From NCBI RefSeq assembly GCF_040834005.1, contig NZ_CP162129.1, positions 3,744,001 through 3,808,000 on the forward strand: DNA of 64,000 bases, in the 5' to 3' direction. A program made the translations under genes and the position numbers. The notes below the pieces were generated by a model. It saw only the letters and a list, made by a program, of their open reading frames with translations. It was not told where the DNA came from and ran no database searches. Within the stretch, counting starts at the first letter, position 1. Each line of letters opens with the position of its first letter. Shown here in pieces: positions 1-9,821 of the stretch. The DNA comes from Paenibacillus sp. PL2-23. GTDB taxonomy: Bacteria > Bacillota > Bacilli > Paenibacillales > Paenibacillaceae.

Positions 1-39
1 GGTATGATCTGGCTCGCATTCCTTGGCTCGGCACCTGGT

Positions 40-804
40 TCAAGTAATTCGCTTCTGATTGACGTCCACGAACAGCTTGCCCTTGTGATCGATGGTGCAA
101 AGGAATACATCCTTGAAATCCATGACCCCATGCGCTTGAAGCACGTTTTTGAGCCAAAATCTTGTTTTTTCAATTTTCATCAAATTATCATCCTGCACCT
201 TGCCATCCATAATGAGCGGAATGGGAAGAATTTCGAACCGGAAGCCCGCAGGAATCAGCTTCTCCTTGCCCTTGGGCGGGGGCGTATGGCTGGACCTCTC
301 CACATCCACATCTGGCGCCTCCTGGTCCGATTGCTCGGACGCGCCTCCCATCGCTCTCTCCTTGGGAATAATGGACAGCTTGCCGCTCGTTTCCAGAATG
401 GCAAACTCCACATCCGCAACGGTTGTCAGCTTATTTTCCCGCAATTGCAGCATAAGATCGTCCAGGTTGTAGCGCTGCTTCCGCATTTCCTCCCGGTTAA
501 TTTTGCCCTTGGCGATAATGACGCTTGGCTTGCCGTCCAGCAGAAGCCTCATTTTGCGGTTATACATAGAGAGCAGAGCGGTTCCCACCTGAATCGCCAT
601 CAAAATGACCATAGGCACAATGCCTTCAATGAACGGCCGCTCCACATCCTCAATGACAATGACCGCAATCTCCGCCATCATAATGGAAATGACAAAGTCA
701 AGCACGGTAAGCTTGCCGATCTCTCGTTTTCCCATAAAACGCATGATCAGAAACACAACAATATAAATCAATGTCGTACGGATCACTAAGCTGAACATAT
801 CCAA
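40..804 (-). CDS. DUF421 family membrane protein (YrbG/YetF-like)
   Basis: Membrane protein of the DUF421 (YetF/YrbG) family; its biochemical role is not established. About three hydrophobic segments fill the first ~80 residues. A cytoplasmic DUF421 domain follows, with the stretch MRKQRYNLDDLMLQLRE near residue 105. A charged insert (EQSDQEAPDVDVE) sits near residue 160. I place the start at TTG 804 because GAGGAGG lies 10 nt upstream; ATG 798 is the alternative, and the frame is open to 828. In B. subtilis a DUF421 gene (yrbG) and a TIGR04086 gene (yrzE) likewise lie beside yajC, so the position supports the family call. Confidence 0.85.
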   Translation of the reverse strand: MDMFSLVIRTTLIYIVVFLIMRFMGKREIGKLTVLDFVISIMMAEIAVIVIEDVERPFIEGIVPMVILMAIQVGTALLSMYNRKMRLLLDGKPSVIIAKGKINREEMRKQRYNLDDLMLQLRENKLTTVADVEFAILETSGKLSIIPKERAMGGASEQSDQEAPDVDVERSSHTPPPKGKEKLIPAGFRFEILPIPLIMDGKVQDDNLMKIEKTRFWLKNVLQAHGVMDFKDVFLCTIDHKGKLFVDVNQKRIT

Positions 805-1031
805 GTGATTAGCGCCTCCTCGGGTCAATGCATGCTGGCTGCTTGAGACCGCGTCAAGCTCGTACAGCTATTCTCCCCCTCGCGTACCACAACATACGAA
901 TTCGGAAAGCGCGAATAAATGGCAAAATATTTTGAGTCAAAAAACGTAAAAACGCGCCAGGACCTGTACTATTTGTGCCAGCTTGACCATAAGGATTAAT
1001 CATACGTTAATCGTTATGAAGGAGGAATAGG

Positions 1032-1424
1032 ATGAGTTCCGTCAAACAAGCTCCCAAGCGGCCCGCCATTGCCTCGCCGCTTTTGGCTGGAGTCGCATTT
1101 TCCATCATTTGGCTCGCCGCCGGCGCCCTTCTGCTGTCCTTACTGCTGCATTTCTCCAGTATGAAAGAAAGCGAGCTCAGCTCTTATACCCTGCTTGTTC
1201 ACGCGTTTTCTGCGCTTGCAGGCGGCTTCACCGCAGGCAAACGCTCGGAGCGGAAGGGCTGGTATAACGGAGGACTGCTGGGTCTCGTCTATGGCATCAT
1301 TGTTATGATTGTCAGCTTTCTCGCCGCCAATGCTGCACCTTCCTGGAATAGCGCAATGATATTGGGCGCGGCTTTGCTGGCTGGAGCCTTCGGTGGCATG
1401 ATCGGCGTCAATCTTCGCAAATAA
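1032..1424 (+). CDS. TIGR04086 family membrane protein (YrzE-like)
   Basis: Small integral membrane protein of 130 residues with four hydrophobic segments (roughly 14-40, 48-66, 78-98 and 104-126). This is the layout of the TIGR04086/YrzE family, whose function is unknown. A strong GGAGGAATAGG site precedes the ATG. It is one of only three protein genes on the plus strand here and diverges from the DUF421 gene. It converges on yajC across a strong shared hairpin. B. subtilis keeps the same neighbours. Confidence 0.85.
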   Translation: MSSVKQAPKRPAIASPLLAGVAFSIIWLAAGALLLSLLLHFSSMKESELSSYTLLVHAFSALAGGFTAGKRSERKGWYNGGLLGLVYGIIVMIVSFLAANAAPSWNSAMILGAALLAGAFGGMIGVNLRK

Positions 1425-1430
1425 TGCACA

Positions 1431-1468
1431 AAAAAAACGACCGGCAGTATGGAGCTGCCGGTCGTTTT
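1431..1468. terminator. Bidirectional intrinsic terminator
   Basis: A 12-bp perfect stem (AACGACCGGCAG at 1436-1447 with CTGCCGGTCGTT at 1455-1466) has a 7-nt loop. It has an A-run on the left and TTTT on the right. It lies between the convergent TIGR04086 gene and yajC and should stop both transcripts. Confidence 0.85.
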
Positions 1469-1473
1469 ATGTA

Positions 1474-1794
1474 TTATTTGTCCACTGCTGCTGCAGGGGC
1501 GGAGCTTACGATCGTATTGACCGCGCTGCGCTCGAAGGTCATCTTCGTCGTATCGTTAACGCGGATGACTACCGTGTCGTCCGTCAGCTCCACGACAGTG
1601 CCGTGAAGACCGCCGATCGTTGTAATTTTGTCGCCTTTTTTGATTTGATTAAGCATGGCAGTACGCTGTTTGGATTTCTTCTGCTGCGGTCGAATCAGCA
1701 GGAAGTAGAACACGGCGAACATAAGAACAAATGGAAGAACGATGCTCCATATGCTTTGTTCCTGGCCTGCACCTGTTGCTTCAAATAATGTCAT
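1474..1794 (-). CDS. yajC: Preprotein translocase subunit YajC
   Basis: Accessory subunit of the Sec protein export machinery, associated with SecDF in the membrane. The 106-residue protein has the family layout: one N-terminal transmembrane helix (about 15-35, ending in the hallmark LLIRPQQKK) and a small soluble domain containing GDKITTIGGLHGTV. It lies 14 bp downstream of tgt in the same direction and closes the ruvCAB-queA-tgt-yajC run, as in B. subtilis. Confidence 0.97.
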   Translation of the reverse strand: MTLFEATGAGQEQSIWSIVLPFVLMFAVFYFLLIRPQQKKSKQRTAMLNQIKKGDKITTIGGLHGTVVELTDDTVVIRVNDTTKMTFERSAVNTIVSSAPAAAVDK

Positions 1795-1808
1795 TGTATT
1801 TCCCCCTC

Positions 1809-4018
<2,210 letters not shown>

Positions 4019-4025
4019 CTCTTAT

Positions 4026-6137
4026 TCATTCCTTAGCTATCGTTATGCCTTTATAATAGTATTTCAAAATATATTCATAGTCATACCCCTGCTGAGCCAA
4101 GCCCAGCGCCCCGTATTGAGACAAGCCGACGCCATGGCCATTGCCTGTCCCGCTGAATGCAAATGCCGCGTCCTTGGTAGCCGCCCGAATCTCGCCTTCG
4201 CTGTTCAACGCATACAGATAGTCTCCCGAATAGGCTGCTGATTTGCCATCAGCTCCCATGACATATAATTTGCTGGAGCTATCGCTTTTGGTGGACACTT
4301 GGCCCTCAGCCCCCTGCACGACGACCTTGCCGGTCTCCTCCACCTGGAACAACGTGCTTGGCAGCGAGCCGCCTACGCCGAGAGCGGAACGAATGCTGTC
4401 TGACGAAGGAAGTCCCAGCTTCGTGCCGTTCACCGTAAGCTCCGTCGCCCGGCCTGATACCCCCTTGGCGCTGATCGCAAGCGACTTAATGGGCGTTGTA
4501 AGCTTCGGATTCGCTCTTGCATTAACAGTCGCCAGCAGCTCTTCACCCGTGAACGGTCCGCGAACCCAGCGCATGGGATTGGACTCCATGACACGCTCCA
4601 GCTCGATTACTCTTGCTCCCTGCTGGAGCTGCGTAATGACGGGAACCGATTCTTGAATGACGGGATGGCGGCGAAGGTTTGTCCCGCTCGACGTCAACTC
4701 CAGAATTCGGCTGCCGGCTGCCGTTGTCATGCCTGTATTTCTGACCAGATCCTCCCTTATATAACCAATCTGGCCTTCTGGCGTTACAATGCGATGCCAA
4801 TGATACAGGTTTGCCTCCGAAGCTTCATCGGGGCTTGGCACGGATTGGAGATAAGGAATGGCATTCCCCCATATATCCCCCGCGTCAGCCGTTCTTCCTC
4901 CCGCACTGGAAGAGAATACGGCTTCAATCACCTTGCCGTTATAAAGCGCAACCTCCCCCTTCGTCGCCTCTACGGCTTCGGTTGTGGAGGGCTTCTCCAC
5001 TCCCGTTCCATAATAAGCTTGGCTGAGCGTCGTATCCACCACATGAGCGATTCCGAACCCGAAGCCCTTGTTAAGCGCATAAGAACGGGCGGCGACTGCC
5101 TGCGCCTTCAGCGCCTCCAGCGGCCATGCCGCATACATCTCCGTCGCAACGACGGAATACAGATATTGCTCGAATGGCAGCTCGTTCACGACGGCCAGCT
5201 TGCCGTTATATGCGCTTAGCTCGAAGCTGCCTCTATAGGTTCGATTGAAGCGCTCCTGCAGCTGGATCGGCGCTTCTCCGAGCGGGGACAGCCAGGCCTT
5301 CATAGTGCCCGAAGGCAGCATATACAGCTCCTGGCTGGCATTCGCGTTGGCGGTATTGCCATAATCCGGGCGAATAAGCATATAGCTGGAGCTGGTATCC
5401 ACAGGCTTCAGCGATGCGCCGCTTGGCGCTTTGGCTGCGGAGGCCTGAAGCTTGGCGAGCTCCTCCTGCGTCGCTGCTCCGCCGACCATAACAGAATAAG
5501 CTGCTCCGTTCGCAGCGCCTCTTACGGCGACATAGGCGTCAAATCCCGCTGCCCCGTATGAGATAGCCGAAGCCTGCGCCGCCTGCTTGCTTCCCAGCGG
5601 CGGAGTTTCAAGGCGCAGAGGACCATGAAGCTCCGGCTTGAAGCCTTGCAGCAGAGCTGACATCGCGGTGTCGGCATGGAGGCGGGCAAGAGCAGCTGTT
5701 GCTTCTGCCGAAGATAGGTACGCCCCTTCGAACACCTGATAATGGGGGGCTCCGTTCTTAATGACGGAGGTGACCGAAGCGGTGCCTTTGGCTCCAATGA
5801 CATATTGATAGACGGCCCAGGCGCTTGCGAAGCTTTTGCTCTCCATGAGCTTCACCTTGTAATCGTCAAGTCCGATTCGAACAGCTTCGCCCCCCGGAAT
5901 GGACAGCCAGTCTATGACCCCTTCAGGCAGTCTGACCCCAAGCTTCATGCCTTGGGCCGATTGGAAGGTTGCCGCTGGAATCGTCTGATCGTATTTGCCC
6001 GGGAGCGACAGATACATCGCTACCCGGATATCCTGAAGCGAAGGCACCGCTGCTTGAATAGGCACAGCCGTTATGGACGTAACCAGCACAAGCAGCGCTA
6101 TGACGGTAAAGGTTAATTTTCTCCCATAATGCTTCAT
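4026..6137 (-). CDS. Secreted SpoIID/LytB-domain protein with SPOR-like and SH3-like segments
   Basis: Exported cell-wall protein of 703 residues with a signal peptide (basic KHYGRK, then a hydrophobic core, cut near residue 29). Residues ~100-165 look like a SPOR domain. The SpoIID/LytB domain runs from ~300 with a candidate catalytic Glu at 333 (VVATEMYAAWP). It is interrupted at ~445-525 by an SH3-like segment (GQIGYIREDLV, GARVIELERV). It finishes with SGTGNGHGVGLSQYGALGLA near 662. SpoIID proteins are lytic transglycosylases acting on denuded glycan. This one is about twice the length of sporulation SpoIID and is unlikely to be spoIID itself. It interrupts the otherwise conserved ruvB-queA junction. 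Confidence 0.85.
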   Translation of the reverse strand: MKHYGRKLTFTVIALLVLVTSITAVPIQAAVPSLQDIRVAMYLSLPGKYDQTIPAATFQSAQGMKLGVRLPEGVIDWLSIPGGEAVRIGLDDYKVKLMESKSFASAWAVYQYVIGAKGTASVTSVIKNGAPHYQVFEGAYLSSAEATAALARLHADTAMSALLQGFKPELHGPLRLETPPLGSKQAAQASAISYGAAGFDAYVAVRGAANGAAYSVMVGGAATQEELAKLQASAAKAPSGASLKPVDTSSSYMLIRPDYGNTANANASQELYMLPSGTMKAWLSPLGEAPIQLQERFNRTYRGSFELSAYNGKLAVVNELPFEQYLYSVVATEMYAAWPLEALKAQAVAARSYALNKGFGFGIAHVVDTTLSQAYYGTGVEKPSTTEAVEATKGEVALYNGKVIEAVFSSSAGGRTADAGDIWGNAIPYLQSVPSPDEASEANLYHWHRIVTPEGQIGYIREDLVRNTGMTTAAGSRILELTSSGTNLRRHPVIQESVPVITQLQQGARVIELERVMESNPMRWVRGPFTGEELLATVNARANPKLTTPIKSLAISAKGVSGRATELTVNGTKLGLPSSDSIRSALGVGGSLPSTLFQVEETGKVVVQGAEGQVSTKSDSSSKLYVMGADGKSAAYSGDYLYALNSEGEIRAATKDAAFAFSGTGNGHGVGLSQYGALGLAQQGYDYEYILKYYYKGITIAKE

Positions 6138-6157
6138 GATTACTGGTGCACTCCTCT

Positions 6158-7162
6158 CTAGTTGCGCTTAGGAAGCGGCAGACCAAGATGCTGGTAGGCG
6201 CCCTCCGTCGCAATGCGGCCTCTCGGCGTCCGCTGCAGAAAGCCGATCTGCATCAAATACGGCTCGTAAACATCCTCAATGGTCTGGCTCTCTTCCCCGA
6301 TCGTTGCTGCAATGGTATCCAGACCGACTGGTCTGCCGGAGAACGTGGTCATCATCGCATGGAGCATCTTATGATCAATATGGTCCAGCCCCACAGGATC
6401 CACCTGCAGCAGCTCCAGTGCAGAACGAGCAATGTCGTGAGTGATAACACCGTCGCCGCGCACCTGCGCGAAGTCGCGCACTCGCTTGAGCAGCCGGTTG
6501 GCAATTCGCGGCGTTCCTCTGGAGCGCATAGCAATTTCAGTCGCTGCCTCTCCCACTATGGACACGTCCAATATTTCGGAGGCGCGGCTTACGATGAAGG
6601 CCAGCTCGTCCACTGTATAAAATTCCAGGCGACTGACGACGCCGAACCGGTCTCGCAGCGGCGCGGACAGGAGCCCGGCGCGAGTCGTGGCGCCAATGAG
6701 CGTGAAGGGCGGTAAGTCCAGTCGCACGGAACGAGCGCTAGGCCCTTTGCCAATCATAATATCCAGGCAGAAATCCTCCATCGCGGGATAGAGCACTTCC
6801 TCCACTGTGCGGTGCAATCTATGAATCTCGTCAATAAACAGTACGTCGCCTTCCTGCAGGTTCGTAAGCAGCGCGGCAAGATCGCCCGGCCGCTCGATAG
6901 CTGGACCGGATGTTGTTCTCAGATTAACGCCCAGCTCATTGGCGATAATGTTGGACAGCGTTGTTTTGCCAAGTCCCGGAGGTCCATACAGCAGAACATG
7001 ATCCAGCGCCTCCTTGCGCATCTTGGCTGCTTCGATATAGATCGTGAGGTTCTCTTTCACCTTCGACTGGCCGATGTATTCGGCAAGATAACGAGGCCGC
7101 AGGCTCAGCTCCACGGCTTGCTCGTCCATCATCAGGTTGGCGGAAATGATTCGATCGTCCAT
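6158..7162 (-). CDS. ruvB: Holliday junction DNA helicase RuvB
   Basis: Hexameric AAA+ motor that drives branch migration of Holliday junctions together with RuvA. The 334 residues show Walker [11 protein letters not shown], Walker B FIDEIHRL, sensor GATTRAG and the C-terminal winged-helix domain ([15 protein letters not shown]). It begins 23 bp after the ruvA stop. With ruvA and ruvC it forms a complete resolvasome set in one operon. Confidence 0.98.
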   Translation of the reverse strand: MDDRIISANLMMDEQAVELSLRPRYLAEYIGQSKVKENLTIYIEAAKMRKEALDHVLLYGPPGLGKTTLSNIIANELGVNLRTTSGPAIERPGDLAALLTNLQEGDVLFIDEIHRLHRTVEEVLYPAMEDFCLDIMIGKGPSARSVRLDLPPFTLIGATTRAGLLSAPLRDRFGVVSRLEFYTVDELAFIVSRASEILDVSIVGEAATEIAMRSRGTPRIANRLLKRVRDFAQVRGDGVITHDIARSALELLQVDPVGLDHIDHKMLHAMMTTFSGRPVGLDTIAATIGEESQTIEDVYEPYLMQIGFLQRTPRGRIATEGAYQHLGLPLPKRN

Positions 7163-7185
7163 TACTAGCTGTCCTCTCCTTTCCG

Positions 7186-7821
7186 TTACCCTTTGAACAG
7201 CTGCTGCAGCGCTCTCTTCATCAGAGTGTCAACCGTTTCATCCGGCTTCACGCTGTCCTGCAGCCCATTCCATGCTTTGTCCAGCTCCGCAGACGTATAG
7301 CCGAGCGCCGCAAGGCCTTCGCGCGCTTCCTTCCAAGCAGTGCCAGCGCCCTGCTGGCCCCCCGTGTCTCCCGCTAGCTCCGCTGCGAAGCCCGCTGCAG
7401 CCAGCGCGCCGCCATCCGCTACAGCACCGAACAGCTTGTCCTTAAGGTCCAATATCATACGCTGGGCCGTCTTCTTCCCGATGCCTGGCAGCTTCGTCAA
7501 GAAGCCGATATTCTCCCCCTGGACGGCAGCCACAATGGCTTCCGGCTTGCCAGCGGACAATACGCCAATCGCCACGCGGGGGCCGATGCCCGACACTTCC
7601 AGCAGCTTCCGGAACAGCGTCTGCTGCTCCCGCGATTCGAAGCCGAACAGCAGGATCGCGTCCTCCCTTACATAGTGGTGGATGTAGACGGTAACCGGCC
7701 CTTCCTTGGCGGCAAATGCATAAGGGCTCGGTACGAACACACGATACCCTACATCTCTGACGTCCATAACGATATATTCCGCTTCCATATGTACGATGGG
7801 ACCCTTCAAAAAATCGATCAT
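7186..7821 (-). CDS. ruvA: Holliday junction DNA helicase subunit RuvA
   Basis: Binds four-way junctions and loads RuvB. The 211 residues comprise the OB-fold domain (1-62, starting MIDFLKGPI), two helix-hairpin-helix motifs ([13 protein letters not shown] and [15 protein letters not shown]) and a C-terminal RuvB-contacting domain ending [14 protein letters not shown]. The linker (~140-165) is Ala/Gly-rich. Its ATG overlaps the ruvC stop as ATGA, so the two are translationally coupled. Confidence 0.98.
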   Translation of the reverse strand: MIDFLKGPIVHMEAEYIVMDVRDVGYRVFVPSPYAFAAKEGPVTVYIHHYVREDAILLFGFESREQQTLFRKLLEVSGIGPRVAIGVLSAGKPEAIVAAVQGENIGFLTKLPGIGKKTAQRMILDLKDKLFGAVADGGALAAAGFAAELAGDTGGQQGAGTAWKEAREGLAALGYTSAELDKAWNGLQDSVKPDETVDTLMKRALQQLFKG

Positions 7822-8321
7822 CGTTTGGACACCTCGTTTATCTTATTGGTCAGCACGGCGGAATGGGCATGGCAGATCGCCACAGCGAGCGCGTCCGCAA
7901 CGTCGTCCGGCTTCGGAATCGCGGACAGCCTCAGGAACATTTTCACCATCTCCTGCACCTGCTTCTTCTCCGCTTTGCCGTAGCCTACAACCGACTGCTT
8001 CACCTGGAGGGGCGTATACTCTGCCACTGGCAGTCCCCTCTGCGCCGCCGCCAAAATAATGACGCCTCGCGCCTGCCCAACCGCAAACGCCGTTGTTACG
8101 TTCCGATTGAAGAACAGCTTCTCCACCGCAACGGAATCCGGCTTGTACCGATCCATCAGCGCGCCGGCCGATTCGTAAATTTGCACGAGCCGCTGCTCCT
8201 GGGGCGTATGCGCCTCCGTTGTAATGGCGCCATATTGCACGGGCGTTAGCTTATGACCGTTCTTATCTATAAATCCGAAGCCCGCGATCGCAATGCCCGG
8301 GTCTATGCCTAACACTCGCAA
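7818..8321 (-). CDS. ruvC: Crossover junction endodeoxyribonuclease RuvC
   Basis: Resolves Holliday junctions by symmetric nicking. The RNase H-like core carries the acidic residues in [14 protein letters not shown] and [12 protein letters not shown]. The frame opens with GTG 8336, but TTG 8321 gives the canonical N-terminus (MRVLGIDPG) and has GGGAG 8 nt upstream, so the protein is 167 residues. B. subtilis lacks RuvC and uses RecU, so keeping all three ruv genes together fits Paenibacillaceae. Its upstream region is the hairpin array at 8426-9056. Confidence 0.96.
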   Translation of the reverse strand: MRVLGIDPGIAIAGFGFIDKNGHKLTPVQYGAITTEAHTPQEQRLVQIYESAGALMDRYKPDSVAVEKLFFNRNVTTAFAVGQARGVIILAAAQRGLPVAEYTPLQVKQSVVGYGKAEKKQVQEMVKMFLRLSAIPKPDDVADALAVAICHAHSAVLTNKINEVSKR

Positions 8322-8425
8322 AACGCCATCTCCCACTCTAAGATTGCCTGCCCTCCATTATAACAAAAGATGATGGATATGAGAACGAATGTTTGATCAT
8401 TTGGTGAACAGATATTGCAGAGGAG

Positions 8426-9056
8426 CGACATATGGTGTCGCTGTTGCAGGTGAGGAGGCGGGGTGAGGCGCTATAACGACACGTGGTGTCGTTGTTGCAG
8501 CTTTGGAGCAGCTAATTTGCTTTAGAGCGACACGTGGTGTCGTTGTTGCAAGCTAGGAGGCGGGGTGAGGCGCTATAACGACACGTGGGATCGTTGTTGC
8601 AGCTTTGGAGCAGCTAATTTGCTCCAGAGCGACACGTGGTGTCTTTGTTGCAGGCGAAGTGGCAGGTTGAGGCTCTATAACGACACGTGGGATCGTTGTT
8701 GCAGCTTTGGCGCAGCTAGTTTGTTCTGGAGCGACACGTGGTGGTGTCGTTGTTGCAGGCGAGGTGGCAGGTTGAGGCGCTATAACGACATGTGGAATCG
8801 TTGTTGCAGCTTTGGAGCAGCTAATTTGCTTTAGAGCGACACGTGGTGTCGTTGTTGCAAGCTAGGAGGCGGGGTGAGGCGCTATAACGACATGTGGAAT
8901 CGTTGTTGTAGGCGAGGTGGCAGGTTGAGGCGCTATAACGACACGTGGGATCGTTGTTGCAGCTTTGGAGCAGCTAGTTTGTTCTGGAGCGACACGTGGG
9001 ATCGTTGTTGCAGCTTTGGAGCAGCTAGTTTGCTCCAGAGCGACACGTGGTGTCGC
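8426..9056. repeat. Array of 13 hairpin repeats with ~51-bp period
   Basis: This gap of about 750 bp between bofC and ruvC is almost wholly repetitive. Thirteen units start near 8426, 8475, 8527, 8577, 8629, 8679, 8731, 8783, 8836, 8886, 8937, 8989 and 9040, a spacing of 50-53 bp. Each has a palindromic core of the type CGACAC-GTG-GTGTCG; the copy at 8475-8493 has a perfect 8-bp stem. Two linker types mostly alternate: one rich in GAGGCGGGGTGAGGCGC, the other AGCTTTGGAGCAGCTAATTTGC, which can itself form a stem (TGGAGCA/TGCTCCA). The linkers are conserved too, so this is not CRISPR. Function unknown. Confidence 0.9.
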
Positions 9057-9071
9057 TTCGCAGCATTCTAA

Positions 9072-9695
9072 CTAATAGGCTTGATTCATAGCTTTTTCGT
9101 CGCGCTCCATGGCATAGTCGCTGTAAGTGGACAGGACGCTGTTATATTCATCCATATCGCTTACTCGAATTCCGGCATTCAGCTCGTCCAGCTGCTGCTT
9201 GGGCAGGCTGCTCTCCATATACCGTATATCCAGCTGGAAGAAGGTCCGCATAACCTTCTCTTCCTTGGGGATGCCATCGAACAGGGTGAAGTTCCCTTTT
9301 CTGTCTACTCCAAAATAAGCATGGGTTTTGCAATGATCCGACAAATCCTCAATACGCTCGGTCAGCATAACGGTCCGCTCGTCCTGATCTAACGCGCTGC
9401 TCCATTCGGAATGCTCGCGAAGCAAGCTTATTACCTGATCAGGCTTAAGCGGGCCCAGCGCTTCCGTCTCTTCTCCGCATATATATACGCGGCGCAGCAG
9501 AACCGGAACCGTTTCATTTGTACTCTCCAAATAACGACTGATTGCGGAGGATGCATTAGGCTCGGCATGAGCCGTTGCTCCTGTCGCGAACAGGCAGCCG
9601 AACAGCCATAACGCAATCCCGCCCAAAGTCCAAAGTGGTTTGCGGTTACGGCGTAATCTGCGTTTTAATTGCTTCCACAAGCTGAATGCCATCAT
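9072..9695 (-). CDS. bofC: BofC-like intercompartmental sporulation signalling protein
   Basis: In B. subtilis BofC is made in the forespore and restrains SpoIVB-dependent pro-sigma-K activation. Here 207 residues comprise a basic N-terminus, a signal or anchor segment (25-43, ending ATAHAE), the N-terminal BofC fold with VLLRRVYICGEETEALG near 64-80 and a C-terminal domain (YFGVDRKGNFTLFDGIP). Identification rests on this motif pattern plus position: bofC also lies next to the ruv genes in B. subtilis. A partner in the same pathway, spoIVFAB, lies 12 kb away in this window. Confidence 0.85.
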   Translation of the reverse strand: MMAFSLWKQLKRRLRRNRKPLWTLGGIALWLFGCLFATGATAHAEPNASSAISRYLESTNETVPVLLRRVYICGEETEALGPLKPDQVISLLREHSEWSSALDQDERTVMLTERIEDLSDHCKTHAYFGVDRKGNFTLFDGIPKEEKVMRTFFQLDIRYMESSLPKQQLDELNAGIRVSDMDEYNSVLSTYSDYAMERDEKAMNQAY

Positions 9696-9755
9696 GAGGA
9701 AGACCCCTTTTTTTGCGTTTTAAGATAGTCTGCGCCATGATTACATAATTATGCA

Positions 9756-9794
9756 AAAAAATCGAGCTCCCCCAACACGAGGAGCCCGATTCTT
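9756..9794 (-). terminator. Intrinsic terminator after safA
   Basis: Read on the minus strand, the stem ATCGGGCTCC/GGAGCTCGAT (one mismatch) is followed by TTTTTTT. It lies 28 bp past the safA stop and separates safA from bofC. Confidence 0.85.
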
Positions 9795-9821
9795 GCATTT
9801 AGCTTAACAAGCGTTATACGA

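Noticed and set aside
8426-9056. CRISPR array
   Set aside because: The segments between repeats are themselves two recurring types rather than unique spacers, and no cas genes lie in the window.
8565-9071. Plus-strand reading frames with repeated Trp/Cys peptides
   Set aside because: They are translations of the hairpin array. The alternating 50/52-bp units keep frame only every two units, there is no RBS, and the composition is unlike the neighbouring proteins.
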